A stretch of 64,000 bases of DNA from Planifilum fimeticola (GCF_003001905.1 NZ_PVNE01000005.1:84174-148173), one strand, 5' to 3'. Positions 52,102-60,895 are shown, counted from the stretch's first letter. Notes: generated from the letters alone by a model not told the origin. Numbers and translations: made by a program.

Positions 52102-53402
52102 TGTATCAAATCCTCTTCCTTGAAGGATCGGGTTTTCCTGAACTGCCAGACGGCCAGGGCCGCCACGATCACGCCGATGATGACGGAAACGGCCGCGGCA
52201 TAATTGAATTTCTGCGTCTCAAAGGTGAGCTTGAACACCCAGGAAATCAATATGTCCGATCCGCCGGCGGTTTGTCCCGGCACCGCCGGCCCGCCCTGGT
52301 TGAAGAGGTAAATCACCGTGAAGTTGTTGAAGTTGCCGGCGTACTGGACGATCAGCAAGGGGGCGGTGGCATACAGGACCAGCGGAAGCGTGATATCCTT
52401 CAACTTCTGCCAGGGCGTCGCCCCGTCCACCTCCGCCGCCTCGTACAGGTCCGAAGGGATCGTTTGCAGGACACCGGTGCACAGGGCGAGATTGAAGGGA
52501 AAGCCCAGCCAGAACTGGATCAGCAGGATGGCCACCTTGGTCCAGAAGGGATCGGTCAGCCAAGGAATCGCCTCCATCCCGGCGGCCTGCAGCATCTGGT
52601 TGATCGGCCCGAAATCGTCGTTGAACATCCCGGCAAACACCAGGACGGAGACGAAGGAGGGAACCGCCCAGGGTAGAATCAAGAGGGTCCGGAACAGTTT
52701 TTTCCCCTTCACCCTCTCTTGGTTGAGCAACACCGCCAAGAGGAGCCCCAGGGCGAACTGGACCGTCGTGGAAACCAGCGTCCAGACCACGGTCCAGGAC
52801 ATTACGTTGAAAAAGGAATTTCGCCAAATCTCCAGCTGAAACAGTTGGATGAAGTTGGAAACCCCCACCCAGTCCACCAGTTTGGCCGGCGGCCAATGGT
52901 ACAGGTCGAAATTGGTGAAGGCCAATAGGACCATGAACAGAAGCGGAAACAGGACGACGAAGACCAAGAGGAGCATGCCGGGGGCGATCAACAGGTACGG
53001 ATACCCCTTGTCGGTCACGGTCCGGTAGGTCTCCCAGACGCCCGGGGGACGAAGCCCCCGCTCCCGCATCGCTCCCACCCGATAGGCATCCCGCACGTTC
53101 AGGGCATAGCACAGCAGGCCGAAGGCGATCAGGATCAGGGCGATGATCCCTTCCGCCAGAAGCTGGATCGAATGATCGCGGAAGGGCTTCGTCCCCAGGG
53201 TGACGATTCCCCACAGCCCCATGTTGAAGAGATCGTAGAAGACCCCGAGATAGGAAATCTCCAGCACCAACAGAAGAATCCCTTTGACCCACTGGCGGTT
53301 GTACATCTGGCCGAGGCCCATGGCGAGAGCCGACAGAAACGCCGCCGTGTGCCGCGTCCTCCAGTTTCGGTTCGTTGCTCGATGCGCTTGGAGCGTGTCC
53401 AT
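52098..53402 (-). CDS. malF: Maltodextrin ABC transporter permease MalF
   Basis: 434 residues with a long N-terminal extension: AFLSALAMGLGQMYNRQWVKGILLL and two extra membrane segments before the permease core (GYPYLLIAPGMLLLVFVVLFPLLF). The EAA loop is YEAAEVDGATPWQKLKDITLPLV near residue 335. The internal repeat GLGQMYNRQ is common in Bacillales MalF. ATG 53402 is 10 bases after AAAGGGG; two other ATGs are upstream. Confidence 0.92.
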   Translation of the reverse strand: MDTLQAHRATNRNWRTRHTAAFLSALAMGLGQMYNRQWVKGILLLVLEISYLGVFYDLFNMGLWGIVTLGTKPFRDHSIQLLAEGIIALILIAFGLLCYALNVRDAYRVGAMRERGLRPPGVWETYRTVTDKGYPYLLIAPGMLLLVFVVLFPLLFMVLLAFTNFDLYHWPPAKLVDWVGVSNFIQLFQLEIWRNSFFNVMSWTVVWTLVSTTVQFALGLLLAVLLNQERVKGKKLFRTLLILPWAVPSFVSVLVFAGMFNDDFGPINQMLQAAGMEAIPWLTDPFWTKVAILLIQFWLGFPFNLALCTGVLQTIPSDLYEAAEVDGATPWQKLKDITLPLVLYATAPLLIVQYAGNFNNFTVIYLFNQGGPAVPGQTAGGSDILISWVFKLTFETQKFNYAAAVSVIIGVIVAALAVWQFRKTRSFKEEDLIQ

Positions 53403-53468
53403 GTGATGCATACCCCTTTTACCCACGCGGCGGGCGGGCGGCGCGGAATGCCGCCCGCCTCCCCCGCC

Positions 53469-54731
53469 TCATTGTTTTTGCGCCTGGATCTTCTCCCGGA
53501 TCATCTTGACGGCATCATCCAAGGCCTGCTCCGGAGACCGCTTCCCCTGCGCCACGAAAGTGATGGCGTTGCCGATGGGCTCCCAGACCTGTCCCATTTC
53601 CGGCACGTTGGGCATCGGAGTGCCCCGGCTGGCCTGCTGGGCAAAACCGTTCACCACCGAATCATCCTTGATGACCGGATCCTCCAAAAGATCCTTCCGC
53701 GGAGGGATTTCCCCCGTCTCCTGGAAGCGGAGAAGCAACGACTCCTTGCCGGTGAAGAACTTCATCAGATCCGTCGCCCAGGTCGGATTCTTGCTGTAAG
53801 CGGACACATACCATCCCTTCACGCCGATGAAGGTTCGCGGATGCTTCCCGTCGATGGCCGGCAGCGGGGCTACGGCGAAATCGATACCCGCCTGCTCGTA
53901 ATCCTTCACCGCCCAGGGCCCGTTGATCACCGCCGCCGCTTTCCCCTCCTTGAACAGCCCGTTCACCGTGTCTGCCGTCGCTTTGACCGGAAGCAGCTTC
54001 TCCTTGTACCATCCCTGCAGCGTCTCCAGGGCCTTTTTCGCGCCTTCGTTGTTCAGCCCGAGATCCTCCGTGTTCACCTTGCCGCCGTCTTCCTTGAAGA
54101 TGTAGCCTCCCATCGCGTCAATCAGGAAGTAGCTGTAGTAAAAGTTGGCGCCTTCGTACAGAAGTCCGTATTCCTTTTCCGCCGGTTTCGTGTATTTCTT
54201 GGCAAAATCGATCAGTTCGTCAAGGGTTTCGGGAGGTTCGGACATCAGTTTCTTGTTGTAGATGAGAGCGATGCTCTCCGTCACGTACGGAAGTCCGTAC
54301 ACCTGTCCGTCATAGGTGAGGGCCTGAACCGCCGATTCGCTGAACTGGCCGGTCACATCCTCCCCCACCTCCAGCGGCCGGACCAACCCCTTGATCACCG
54401 CTTCTCCCAGCTGGTCATGGGGCCAGGTTACCAGGTCCGCCCCTTTTCCCGCCGGTCCGTCCAAAGCCAGCTTTTCCTGCTGTTTCAGCAGGTCAACCGG
54501 CACCACTTCCACCTTGATGCCGCTCTCCTTTTCATACTCCTTGGCCAGCTTTCGCGTGTTTTTCAGCTGAATCGGATCGTTGTTCGCCCAGACCACCAGC
54601 TTCTCCGGCTTCTCTTCACTCCCGCCGCCCTCGGCGCCGGCTCCCTCCTCCTGGGGACCGCATCCCGCCAGCAGCAGACTGGCGACGAGAAGCAGTCCCA
54701 TCATCAGCGACAAACCTTTACGCCTCTTCAT
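53469..54731 (-). CDS. malE: Maltodextrin-binding lipoprotein MalE
   Basis: 420 residues. MKRRKGLSLMMGLLLVASLLLAGC is a lipoprotein signal (Cys 24), followed by a Gly/Glu-rich linker and a family 1 extracellular solute-binding domain (KLVVWANNDPIQL, IKVEVVPVDLLKQQEKLALDGPAGKGADLVTWPHDQ, GLPYVTESIALIYNKKL). AAGGGGG lies 8 bases before ATG 54731. First gene of the operon; regulated by the operator cluster upstream. Confidence 0.93.
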   Translation of the reverse strand: MKRRKGLSLMMGLLLVASLLLAGCGPQEEGAGAEGGGSEEKPEKLVVWANNDPIQLKNTRKLAKEYEKESGIKVEVVPVDLLKQQEKLALDGPAGKGADLVTWPHDQLGEAVIKGLVRPLEVGEDVTGQFSESAVQALTYDGQVYGLPYVTESIALIYNKKLMSEPPETLDELIDFAKKYTKPAEKEYGLLYEGANFYYSYFLIDAMGGYIFKEDGGKVNTEDLGLNNEGAKKALETLQGWYKEKLLPVKATADTVNGLFKEGKAAAVINGPWAVKDYEQAGIDFAVAPLPAIDGKHPRTFIGVKGWYVSAYSKNPTWATDLMKFFTGKESLLLRFQETGEIPPRKDLLEDPVIKDDSVVNGFAQQASRGTPMPNVPEMGQVWEPIGNAITFVAQGKRSPEQALDDAVKMIREKIQAQKQ

Positions 54732-54761
54732 CCTTTGAACCCCCTTGAAGCTGAGATTTGC

Positions 54762-54833
54762 GCAACCGGTTGCATAGTGTTGCATAAAAAAATGAAGCGG
54801 TTGCACAGGTGAAAATAGAGAAAACGTTTGCAA
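54762..54833 (-). promoter_or_regulatory. Cluster of LacI/CcpA-type operators upstream of malE
   Basis: Three related sites: GCAACCGGTTGC (54762-54773, a perfect 12-base palindrome), TGAAGCGGTTGCAC (54793-54806) and, on the minus strand, TTGCAAACGTTTTCT (54833-54819), which fits the cre consensus WTGNAANCGNWNNCW at all 15 positions. All share a TGCAAnCG half-site. The likely readers are a MalR-type LacI regulator and CcpA. Confidence 0.8.
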
Positions 54834-55036
54834 TGATTTTATTCGGCTGCTCCCTCCGTTTTTCCTTCTTGTTCGAAAAAAATTTCGGCTCTCCATGATC
54901 GGCAGCGGCAAATCCCCTTGGCAGGTGATCGTCTTAAACGCTGCGGGTTCATCCTCTTCTCCGCGCTAACGCATTTACACCCTCTTCTCTGAAAGGTAAA
55001 CTGATGGGGACAAAAGGGTAAAAGGAGGGGTAAACC
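54834..55036. other. Divergent region between malE and the acetyltransferase gene
   Basis: About 200 bases beyond the operator cluster, containing T-rich stretches and AAAGGAGGGG for the GNAT gene; no additional gene or terminator seen. Confidence 0.4.
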
Positions 55037-55576
55037 GTGAACCTCCGATTCCAACCGCTCACGACAGAGGTGGATGCCCTGATCCGGTTTCTGACTTCCG
55101 AATCGTGGAATTATCACGGAAATCCAAATCCTTCGTCCGCGGAAATCCGGGAAGCCTTCAAGCAAGGGTATTACACCGGCGAAGACGTCAAAACCTTCTG
55201 GATTGTGGCCGACGCCGGTCGGAAGGTCGGCCTGGTCCGAATCTTTGACTTACAGGACCCCACTCCCCTTTTCGACATCCGCATCACCCGTCCATACCGG
55301 GGAATGGGAATCGGGGAAAAAGCGGTGAAATGGCTCACCCGCCACGTGTTCACTCACTACCCGGAAGCGATCCGAATCGAAGGACACACGAGAAAGGACA
55401 ACTACGCCATGCGCAAGGTGTTTTTCAAATGCGGGTATGTCCGGGAAGCCTGCCACCGCAAGGCGTGGCCTTCCTCCGACGGCACACTGCACGATTTGGT
55501 CGGTTATGCGATCACGCGGGAAGATTGGGAGGAAAACAAGGTAACCCCCGTCGATTGGGGAGAAGTGCCGTTTTGA
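55037..55576 (+). CDS. GNAT-family acetyltransferase (RimJ/RimL-like)
   Basis: 179 residues. An acetyl-CoA-binding loop ITRPYRGMGIGEKAVKWL at about residues 85-102 and IRIEGHTRKDNYAMRKVFFKCGYVREA, typical of the RimL/Acetyltransf_3 subfamily (N-terminal or small-molecule amine acetylation). Substrate unknown. GTG 55037 follows AGGAGGGG by 6 bases. Monocistronic. Confidence 0.87.
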   Translation: MNLRFQPLTTEVDALIRFLTSESWNYHGNPNPSSAEIREAFKQGYYTGEDVKTFWIVADAGRKVGLVRIFDLQDPTPLFDIRITRPYRGMGIGEKAVKWLTRHVFTHYPEAIRIEGHTRKDNYAMRKVFFKCGYVREACHRKAWPSSDGTLHDLVGYAITREDWEENKVTPVDWGEVPF

Positions 55577-55714
55577 CAAAGTCCTCCCCGCAGCCGGGCG
55601 GCATCCGAAACCCTGCAGGGCCACTCCATTCCTCTTATCGACGACCCAACCTCACGCGCCGGAAATCCGGCAACCGGGGCTCCGCCAATCGGGACCCTAT
55701 CGAGCAACAAAAAA

Positions 55715-55733
55715 CGCCGGGAATGTCCCGGCG
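55715..55733 (-). terminator. Terminator of queF
   Basis: Minus strand CGCCGGG-ACATT-CCCGGCG followed by TTTTTTG. Confidence 0.87.
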
Positions 55734-55738
55734 CTTTC

Positions 55739-56158
55739 TCAATCCCTCTTTCCGTGTTCCACGACCACCCGCGTTCCCAAGCCTCCGCGGGGATTCCAGA
55801 TCGCCTCCACCTTCATGTACTTGGGTTTCGCCAGCTCCACCAGATCCTTGAGGATCCGGTTGGTGGCGTGTTCCTGATAAATCCCCACGTTCCGGAAGGA
55901 AGTGAGGTAATACTTGAGGGACTTCATCTCGATCAGGTATTTGTCCGGAATAAACGTGATTGTCAAATCGGCGAAATCCGGCAAACCCGACCAGGGGCAG
56001 ACCGAGGTGAATTCGCTCGTGGGAATCACCACCTCCGTGTCCTTCCCCGGATACTCGTAGGGAATCGTCTCCAGAAGATCCGTGCGGATCGCCGATTCAT
56101 CCTGGGTATCGAAACGAATGTTGTTGTATTTGCTGTGGTCAACCGTTACCTTCCCCAT
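55739..56158 (-). CDS. queF: NADPH-dependent 7-cyano-7-deazaguanine reductase
   Basis: Reduces preQ0 to preQ1 in queuosine synthesis. 139 residues, the short YkvM-like (homodimerising) form. The catalytic Cys is in FTSVCPWSGLPDFADL at about residue 53; EMKSLKYYLTSFRN is the QueF NADPH/substrate motif, with the Glu/His region IYQEHATNRIL. ATG 56158 follows GGGGAGG and GGAGG. No other queuosine gene adjoins it. A long structured leader precedes it. Confidence 0.94.
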   Translation of the reverse strand: MGKVTVDHSKYNNIRFDTQDESAIRTDLLETIPYEYPGKDTEVVIPTSEFTSVCPWSGLPDFADLTITFIPDKYLIEMKSLKYYLTSFRNVGIYQEHATNRILKDLVELAKPKYMKVEAIWNPRGGLGTRVVVEHGKRD

Positions 56159-56182
56159 CCTCCAAACCTCCCCACAGATCGA

Positions 56183-56246
56183 TTCTTGATGCTCGCGCCC
56201 CGTCCCATGGGCAAGGCGCGAGCAAACTGCCGGTCCACATCAAGAA
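56183..56246 (-). promoter_or_regulatory. Structured mRNA leader of queF
   Basis: On the minus strand TTCTTGATG...CATCAAGAA (9 bp) encloses a second perfect stem GCTCGCGCC...GGCGCGAGC (9 bp) with a one-sided 14-base bulge (TGGACCGGCAGTTT). The structure ends about 24 bases before the ATG, next to the ribosome-binding site. It does not look like the preQ1-I or -II aptamers that I know. Confidence 0.5.
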
Positions 56247-56400
56247 AAGGGCGCGGAATCGACACCGCTCATCCCTGACCATTTTACCAAAGATCGGTCG
56301 GTGTTACGAGTGGCCCGCCGGCGGCGGACTTTCGTAACGGGAAAGCCACGCAGCTCCCGCGCAAATTGTGTAGAATGGGAGGGGAGGAGGTGTCTTGGCA

Positions 56401-56628
56401 ATGAACGACCAGGAGCACGGTCGAACCCATCCGTCCCGCATCCGCTGCCCCCAATGCGGCAGCCTCCGCTTCAGCGAAACCGGTCAAATCTTCGCCCTCA
56501 TCCCGATGAGCCAAACGGATATGGGAGCCCAATTGCATCCCAGCGGCTCCATTCCCGTTTTGAGCTATCTGTGCAATCAGTGCGGGCACATCCTCCTGTA
56601 CAGCGCAAAAAGCCTGAAACGGATCTGA
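56401..56628 (+). CDS. Small zinc-ribbon protein
   Basis: 75 residues with a CPQCGSLRFSETG knuckle near residue 16 and YLCNQCGHILLYS near 57, a two-knuckle zinc ribbon of unknown role. ATG 56401 is 10 bases after GGAGG; TTG 56395 is also in frame. Monocistronic. Confidence 0.75.
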   Translation: MNDQEHGRTHPSRIRCPQCGSLRFSETGQIFALIPMSQTDMGAQLHPSGSIPVLSYLCNQCGHILLYSAKSLKRI

Positions 56629-56892
56629 GAAAACCATCCCCCGGGTGCCGGAACTGAATCCACCGGCCGCCCCGACGGATTGAAGCCGCCTCTCCTTACA
56701 TAAAGGGGCCATCCTGCCGGGATGGACCCCATCCCCCGGTGGGATTCGGCCGGTTTTTCTACGACATCGACCCGACAGCATGAATTCTCCGGATCAGGAC
56801 ACTTTCAACAACAAATGGTCGAATGTCCATGACGACCCATCGGATCACGGCATATATATGCCCTGAAAACTCTAAACAAGGTGGGTTAGCGA

Positions 56893-57081
56893 ATGTATTA
56901 TTACGAATACGGCGATCCGTACATCAGCCAACCCAATCTGTGGCGTCGCGTCTCCAATTTGGAGGAACAAGTTCGCCGTCTGAACCGTCGGGTGGAGAAC
57001 CTGGAGCGTCGGGTGAACCAGCTGGAACGCAGGCGGCCGTACACACGAGGAGAAGACCTGGATGATTCCTTCCCCGGCTGA
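56893..57081 (+). CDS. Small coiled-coil protein
   Basis: 62 residues. MYYYEYGDPYISQPNLWRRV is followed by a 32-residue heptad pattern (VSNLEEQVRRLNRRVENLERRV...) with Leu/Val at a/d positions and strong basic-acidic pairing, then an Arg-rich tail. The Tyr-rich start recalls spore coat or spore-associated peptides, but that is inference. AAGGTGGG precedes ATG 56893. Confidence 0.72.
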   Translation: MYYYEYGDPYISQPNLWRRVSNLEEQVRRLNRRVENLERRVNQLERRRPYTRGEDLDDSFPG

Positions 57082-57095
57082 GTCCGGGGCTTTTT
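57072..57095 (+). terminator. Terminator of the coiled-coil gene
   Basis: CCCCGG-CTGAGT-CCGGGG followed by CTTTTTCC; the hairpin starts inside the last codons. Confidence 0.87.
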
Positions 57096-57106
57096 CCTTT
57101 CCCCCC

Positions 57107-57808
57107 TCAGTTGCCGAGAAAAACCGTCTCAATCTCCTCCTCTTCAACGGCACCGCCCATGATTCGGACCCGATAAGCCTTTGCCGCGGGGCGGGAAGCG
57201 ACGGCCCGATGCAACCGCCCGTCGATGAAGTGAAGGGCCGCTCCGTCCTCGATCCCGTATCCGGCCTTCAGCCTCCCCTCCAAAAGCAGCCGGTGATAAC
57301 CCGATCGATACCCCGCCTCCTCATCGTCATAATGGGGACAACAGCTCCCGGCCAACCATCCCAACCCCGACCAGGCCGTCAGCCGACCGGGAATGCAGTC
57401 GGAGACGAACGCCTCAAACCAGCAGTTGGCTCCCGCGCTGACGCCCGCCAACACCACCCCCTGCTCCCAGGCGGACCGCAATATTCCTTCTAACCCCCAC
57501 TCCCTCCACAGCGCCAACAAATTGCGCGTATTGCCGCCCCCCACGTAGATCACGTCCTGGGACAGAACAAACCCCTCCAGATCGGAACTTTCGGCACGAA
57601 ACAGCGACAAGTGCGAAGGCACGCACTTCAACCTGCCGAAGGCTTGATAAAACCGTTCGATGTAACCCTCCGCGTCACCGCTCGCAGTGGGGACAAAACA
57701 GATTTTTGGTCTCTCCGTCCCGGACTGGTCCAGGATATACTGATCCAGGAGCGGATTGTCCGGTTCCATCGAAAAGCCGCCCCCACCCATGGCGACAATC
57801 TGCCTCAT
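57107..57808 (-). CDS. Peptidase S51 family protein (dipeptidase E-like)
   Basis: 233 residues. MRQIVAMGGGGFSMEPDNPLLDQYIL is typical of Bacillus YgaJ/S51 proteins; the nucleophile Ser is in LAGVSAGANCWFE near residue 120, with IYVGGGNTRNLLALWREWGL and CCPHYDDE. Family members hydrolyse Asp-X dipeptides or related amides such as cyanophycin dipeptides. ATG 57808 follows GGAGGGAGGGCA. Confidence 0.87.
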   Translation of the reverse strand: MRQIVAMGGGGFSMEPDNPLLDQYILDQSGTERPKICFVPTASGDAEGYIERFYQAFGRLKCVPSHLSLFRAESSDLEGFVLSQDVIYVGGGNTRNLLALWREWGLEGILRSAWEQGVVLAGVSAGANCWFEAFVSDCIPGRLTAWSGLGWLAGSCCPHYDDEEAGYRSGYHRLLLEGRLKAGYGIEDGAALHFIDGRLHRAVASRPAAKAYRVRIMGGAVEEEEIETVFLGN

Positions 57809-58121
57809 TGCCCTCCCTCCCAACCGGTGCGCTTCAATCCCGGAAAGAATAAGCAGGACCCGGAATGTTGCCGGCCGCCTGCGAAACCCTCCGCGCGATG
57901 CCCCTTCGCCAAATGTCCCGTCGCATCGAATGAAATGGGGCAAGTCGCGCGGAAACGGAGCCGACGCGCCCATCCCTCGAATTTCCCATTTCCCTCATAC
58001 CTGTGACTGCATACGACCTTTCCCGCATCCAACCGATCTTCCCTCCCGATGATGTACACATTACCCCTAGACGCGATCCCGCCAAACCTCCGGAACAACG
58101 GAATTTCAGCCCGCCTAATAC
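57809..58121. other. Intergenic region before the MarR-GNAT gene
   Basis: 313 bases. Several frames are open on the minus strand (to about 58098) but their amino acid composition is not protein-like. No RNA gene or terminator was recognised. Confidence 0.4.
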
Positions 58122-58154
58122 TTGACTAAAGCAAATATTTTGTTGACAATGTCA
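58122..58154 (+). promoter_or_regulatory. Promoter with overlapping palindrome upstream of the MarR-GNAT gene
   Basis: TTGACT (58122-58127), 17-base spacer, GACAAT (58145-58150). The -10 lies inside the palindrome TGACA-A-TGTCA (58144-58154), a candidate operator for autoregulation by the MarR domain. Confidence 0.55.
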
Positions 58155-58174
58155 TTGAAAGGAGGGAAATACGG

Positions 58175-59104
58175 ATGAAGGATCTGGAGAAGAAAATCGA
58201 CGCCGTCCGCCATTTCAACCGCTTTTTTACCCGTCAGATCGGCGTGTTGCGCGAGGGATTGCTGCACAGTCCCTTTACCCTGACAGAAGTCCGCATCCTG
58301 TTTGAACTGGCCCACCACGACCGGCTCACCGCCTCGGATCTGTCCCGGGAACTGGGCTTGGATCCGGGTTACCTCAGCCGCATCCTGGCCCGGTTTGAAG
58401 AGAAAGGCCTGATCGAAAAAACCCGTTCGGAAACCGACGCCCGGCAAAGACTCCTTTCCCTGACCTCCGAAGGAAAAAAGGTGTTCTCGCAGCTGGACCG
58501 CCGCTCCCGGGAGGAGGTGGCCGAAATGCTCGGCAGCCTCTCCGAAGGGGATCAGCAGCGCCTTTTGGAGGCCATGGAGACGATCGAAAGGGTGCTGACC
58601 CGCGGCCAAGGCTTCAAATTCTCCGAACCCTTTTTCCTGCGCCCTCCCGAATCCGGGGACATGGGCTGGGTCGTCCACCGGCACGGTGTCCTTTACGCCC
58701 GGGAATACGGCTGGAATGAGCGCTTCGAAGCGCTGGCCGCCCAAATCGTCGCCGATTACATGCGCCATCATGATCCGGCCAAGGAACGCTGCTGGATCGC
58801 GGAGATGAACGGGGAGAATGTCGGCTGCGTCTTTGTCATGAAAGAAAGCGATGCCGTCGCCCGACTCCGGCTCCTGTTGGTCGAACCCCAAGCGCGCGGT
58901 CTCGGACTGGGCAACCGCCTCGTCGAGGAGTGCATCCGTTTCTCCCGGCGGTGCGGCTACAAAAAACTGGTCCTCTGGACGAACAATGTGCTCAAGGCGG
59001 CCCGCCACATTTACCGGAAAAACGGCTTCAAACTCGTCAAGGAAGAAAAACACAGCCAATTTGGCCAAGACCTGGTGGGAGAGACGTGGGAGTTGTCCCT
59101 TTGA
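58175..59104 (+). CDS. MarR-GNAT fusion protein
   Basis: 309 residues. Residues 1-150 are a MarR-type winged helix (LTASDLSRELGLDPGYLSRILARFEEKGLIEKT, with the wing EKTRSETDARQRLLSLT). Residues 165-309 are a GNAT domain with the acetyl-CoA loop LLVEPQARGLGLGNRLVEECI and IYRKNGFKL. Such fusions couple a DNA-binding sensor to an acetyltransferase, perhaps acetylating the antibiotic-like inducer (inference). GGAGGG precedes ATG 58175. Confidence 0.9.
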   Translation: MKDLEKKIDAVRHFNRFFTRQIGVLREGLLHSPFTLTEVRILFELAHHDRLTASDLSRELGLDPGYLSRILARFEEKGLIEKTRSETDARQRLLSLTSEGKKVFSQLDRRSREEVAEMLGSLSEGDQQRLLEAMETIERVLTRGQGFKFSEPFFLRPPESGDMGWVVHRHGVLYAREYGWNERFEALAAQIVADYMRHHDPAKERCWIAEMNGENVGCVFVMKESDAVARLRLLLVEPQARGLGLGNRLVEECIRFSRRCGYKKLVLWTNNVLKAARHIYRKNGFKLVKEEKHSQFGQDLVGETWELSL

Positions 59105-59272
59105 AGTCTTAATCACGGACAAAAACACCATGCGCCTCTCTCCACTCCCCATCAGCCCCTTAATGAAACTTTTTCGAGCGAAGCCGATGAACTGATCGAT
59201 TGACATCAGGCCAACCCGAATTGCGACGGGAAGCAAAAAAGAAAAGGGTTGCGCCAGTCCATTTTCCCTTCA

Positions 59273-59842
59273 TCACACAGTTTCCGTCTCTGCACTTTCC
59301 TTCTTGTTAACCTGAAAACGACGGACAAAGGGAAATAGAAACACAATCACTGCTGCGATCATTTCCAACAAACCCGCATACAAAAAGATCGATTGCGGTC
59401 CGATCCATTTCATCGCCCAGCCTGCCAAAGCTTGAGAAATCGGCTGAGAGCCGGTCATCACCAATATCATCACACTTATAACGCGTCCCAGCATTTTTTT
59501 GGGAATCATTGAATGGTTGACGCTCGGCGCTATCACGTTAACCGCTGATTCCTGGAAACCGATCAGCACAAAGAGCAAGATCACAAGCCAAAAGCGATCG
59601 ACGAAACTCACCAAAAGGAAAAATACTCCTTGTAAAAAGCAGGTGTACAACGTCATCACCGGCCGGGGATTGGCGATCGTGATGACGGAAAACAGCAGCG
59701 CGCCAATACCGATCGCCGCAGTCATCCATCCGAACCCTGTCACACCGAATCCCAAATCCTTCGCAAAAAAAGGACTACTGACATGGATTGTGCTCACGGC
59801 GGCATTGGCAAAAAGCGCAAACACCGCCATGGTAAAAATCAC
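59273..59842 (-). pseudogene. Truncated MFS transporter (C-terminal half)
   Basis: 189 residues covering about six membrane helices: FGVTGFGWMTAAIGIGALLFSV, LYTCFLQGVFFLLVSFVDRFWLVILLFVLIGF, LGRVISVMILVMTGSQPISQALAGW, IFLYAGLLEMIAAVIVFLFPF (given as key parts). A functional MFS protein of this subfamily has twelve helices and about 400 residues; the N-terminal six are missing and no matching frame lies upstream before the methyltransferase gene. AT-biased codon use compared with neighbours. It looks like a deletion remnant. Confidence 0.75.
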
Positions 59843-59955
59843 GGGATTACCCTGATTTTTACCTCTCCCCCGATTTTATTTTCATGGACGGGTGTACCCA
59901 AACTTCAACAAGTCCGATTGCACCCGGTGATCGCGGAGACAGGGTGGGTTCTTGG

Positions 59956-60864
59956 CTATGCGACCACCGCCCGTGCAAAGTGGACGTGTTCAAAGGCATG
60001 ATATCCGTCCGTCCGCCCCTGAAAATACCGCTCTTCAATGTCGGCCGGACTCAAATTTTCCTGCAGATGCAGACCGTTCCTTGCCAGTTCGTCCGCCAAG
60101 GCGGTCGGATCAAATCCGGTTTTCATCGGTTCCCCCGTCCGTCTCACCATCTCCTGCATCCGCTTGGTGCGTTCAGCCGCCCTTTCGGGAATAAACGCCT
60201 CCTCATCCATGTAATCGAAGACGATTGTGCTGCCCGCGGGCGCGATCCCGGCAATGGAACGAAACATCCGTAACACCACGTCGCGGTCCAGGTAATAGGT
60301 GACGCCCAACCAACTGAAGAAGCTTGACGTGTTCGGGTCATAGGGTGAACGTTCGAGGGCGGAAGCCAGGCTCTCCTTCGTAAAGTCCACCGGAACGAAG
60401 TGCAGTTGCGCCGGACGTTCCCATCCCAGCTCCGACAGCCGATGACGTTTGAACGCTTGCGTTGCGGGATGGTCCAATTCGAACACATGAAGCTTGTTCA
60501 ACAAATCCTTCCGCCGAAAAGCGAAGGTATCCATGCCCGCTCCGAGGATCACATACTGTCCCACCCCTTGTTCCACGCTCAACTCAAGCATGTCTTCCGT
60601 GTACCTCGCACGGCTGAGGGGGGTGCTCTGGTTACGCATCATCCAGGCGAGAGCGGTTTCCTGGTCCGGGAACGATGCCGCCCGTTCAGGGTCAAAAAAC
60701 TGAACCGCCATTGCCAGATTCCGCCCGATATCTGTAAACTCCTCCTCGGTAAACATGTGACGGGCTAGAAAGTCATCCAAGATCTTCGGCTCATCGTACA
60801 AAGCATGATAGGCACGGACATAGGCGGAAATCAGCGCGGTAAGACTGGCGTGATTTTTTTCCAA
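59956..60864 (-). CDS. Class I SAM-dependent methyltransferase (PPM/LCMT-like, TIGR00027 type)
   Basis: 302 residues. The AdoMet motif is VILGAGMDTFAFRR near residue 107; then VFELDHPATQAFKRHRL, HFVPVDFTKESL and SFFSWLGVTYYL, diagnostic of the leucine-carboxyl-methyltransferase-like family found in antibiotic and regulator clusters. Substrate unknown. AAAAGGAGAATCGCC precedes ATG 60864 (spacing about 7). It is expressed from a consensus promoter with a long AT-rich leader. Confidence 0.88.
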   Translation of the reverse strand: MEKNHASLTALISAYVRAYHALYDEPKILDDFLARHMFTEEEFTDIGRNLAMAVQFFDPERAASFPDQETALAWMMRNQSTPLSRARYTEDMLELSVEQGVGQYVILGAGMDTFAFRRKDLLNKLHVFELDHPATQAFKRHRLSELGWERPAQLHFVPVDFTKESLASALERSPYDPNTSSFFSWLGVTYYLDRDVVLRMFRSIAGIAPAGSTIVFDYMDEEAFIPERAAERTKRMQEMVRRTGEPMKTGFDPTALADELARNGLHLQENLSPADIEERYFQGRTDGYHAFEHVHFARAVVA

Positions 60865-60895
60865 TGGCGATTCTCCTTTTCGATAAGATCCGTTG

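Noticed and set aside
57809..58098. Open minus-strand frames upstream of the S51 peptidase
   Set aside because: Composition is not protein-like and there is no ribosome-binding site; probably chance in GC-rich DNA.
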